Positions 62,958 through 64,000 of a DNA stretch of 64,000 nucleotides are shown in pieces; positions within the stretch are counted from its first letter, which is position 1, and every line of letters begins with the position of its first letter. The translations under genes were made by a program, and so were the position numbers. The stretch comes from Pseudo-nitzschia pungens (Eukaryota > Bacillariophyta > Bacillariophyceae > Bacillariales > Bacillariaceae): contig CM074760.1 of the NCBI GenBank assembly GCA_037355855.1, positions 3,216,501 to 3,280,500 on the forward strand, in the 5' to 3' direction. Under the pieces are notes generated by a model that made no database searches, was not told the DNA's origin, and saw only the letters and a list, made by a program, of their open reading frames with translations.

Positions 62958-63826
62958 ATTCAATTGTAAGAATTGAATTGTAAGGATTGATTGGGTTGTT
63001 GGTGAGGATCGAGTTTAGTGGTACGGTACGAGGAGCATGCATCACGTACTCGTACGTTCCGATAGTTAAAGTTTTAGACGATGGGATACACAGTAGTTAT
63101 TAGTTGCTTCAAAGTTTTCAATCCAGAAAACGTTGGGAATGGGCCACAACAACACCGTGTTGTACAACGGGACCAATAGCCAGTTCGGCATCTCTTTCCC
63201 AATGACCATTATGATTCTTGTAAGGATTCAAAACATCATTGATTTGTACCGTATTACTCCGTAGTACTATTTTCTTGCAGTCGCGACTACTCCTACTCCC
63301 ACTGATAACGCAATCATTATTGTTGTTATTGCCCCTCACAACACAATTTCTAGTGGAGTGAATGAGCAAGATCAAGAATTCTGTAGCTGACTCTTATATG
63401 CATCTAACATTTCCAATTGTTCTTCACTTGTTAGTCAGATAGAGGTGTGGGTCTTGCTGTTGTAGGAGAGCAAATCCCTTTGTATGAAACAATATTACTC
63501 CTTGTTGTTGTTGTCCCTGTTCGACTGACTTCACAACCACACAATAGACAGGAGGTAAGTTCGTTTTCTTGTGAAGAGTACAATTGAATTCAGTCAATGC
63601 ACCATGATTGACTGGTGTGTGTGCTCTCTGTGGAATGATGCACGAATGGGGAAATGAAATATTGCTGCCATTGCGTCAAATGTTGCAACAAGCAAATACT
63701 GATACCATTTGCAAAAAAACTAAACATTTTCTTTCCTGAATAAACTGCTCTGATATTCAGGAAGGCTGCAAGGTAAAACGTAGGATCAGAATGACTGAAA
63801 CCATATGAGCCCGTAAAATGAGCGTC
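62958..63826. other. Intergenic
   Basis: ACAACAATAATGATTGC-type trinucleotide runs near 63310-63340. An 85-codon minus ORF (63118-63375) has no recognisable features. Nothing else is seen. Confidence 0.45.
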
Positions 63827-64000
63827 GTTGCTTGTCGTGTGTTGCTTGTCGTGTGTTGCTTGTCGTGTGTTGCTTGTCGTGTGTTGCTTGTCGTGTGTTG
63901 CTTGTCGTGTGTTGCTTGTCGTGTGTTGCTTGTCTCGTGTTGCTTGTCTCGTGTTGCTTGTCTCGTGTTGCTTGTCTCGTGTTGCTTGTCTCATGTTGCT
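63827..64000. repeat. 14-bp minisatellite, continues past the right edge
   Basis: About twelve copies of CGTGTGTTGCTTGT. From about 63930 the variant CTCGTGTTGCTTGT takes over. The block switch between two homogeneous variants suggests expansion by slippage or unequal exchange. Confidence 0.95.

Overview
The window looks like a nuclear contig of a raphid pennate diatom (Pseudo-nitzschia/Fragilariopsis-like). The reasons are: standard-code eukaryotic genes with few short GT-AG introns; many Q/N/T-rich low-complexity proteins; a Ty3/gypsy element of the kind described in diatoms; a lipoyl synthase whose N-terminus ends in a diatom-type plastid-targeting motif (ASA-W); and intergenic DNA full of short words such as GTAAGATTAC and CGTACGGTA. 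The species is inference. No rRNA gene, tRNA gene or CRISPR array was recognised by eye.

Region 1 (1-12.6 kb) is a transposon nest. A Ty3/gypsy element on the minus strand (copy A) runs off the left edge and ends with its 5' LTR at 3860-4044. Next comes what looks like a two-gene DNA transposon: a 631-aa Cys-rich protein (4397-6292, plus) facing a DDE transposase of the IS630/Tc1-mariner type (minus). The transposase gene is cut by a second, complete gypsy element (copy B, 8048-12465). Copy B has LTRs of 188 bp that read identical and a CTCCC target duplication. Removing copy B and one duplication restores the transposase reading frame. In both gypsy copies gag and pol lie in one frame, separated by a single TGA, with a conserved potential stem 13 nt downstream. 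Copy B has lost most of gag.

Region 2 (12.6-35 kb) holds single-copy host genes: a Rab5-interacting-protein family membrane protein, a DUF2236/rubber-oxygenase-like protein, a 1603-aa Q/N-rich coiled-coil protein, an IQ-plus-costars protein, the Pol I subunit RPA43 and a Cdc20/Cdh1-type APC/C activator.

Region 3 (35.2-37.6 kb) is a degenerate 41-bp minisatellite in two arms of opposite orientation. It reads open in several frames, so long ORFs there are repeat artefacts.

Region 4 (39-64 kb) is again genic: a proline-rich zinc-knuckle protein, a coiled-coil protein, a DMAP1/SWC4-like chromatin protein, a small CCHC protein with a PIP-like peptide, a GT64 (exostosin-like) glycosyltransferase, a CLEC16A/TT9 homologue, a five-exon lipoyl synthase, a family-16 methyltransferase with a long Asp-Asn repeat, and an Mpv17/PMP22 protein. 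The window ends inside a 14-bp minisatellite.

The host genes form no operon-like pathway. They are housekeeping genes with mixed orientations, separated by 0.3-3 kb of repeat-rich spacer.
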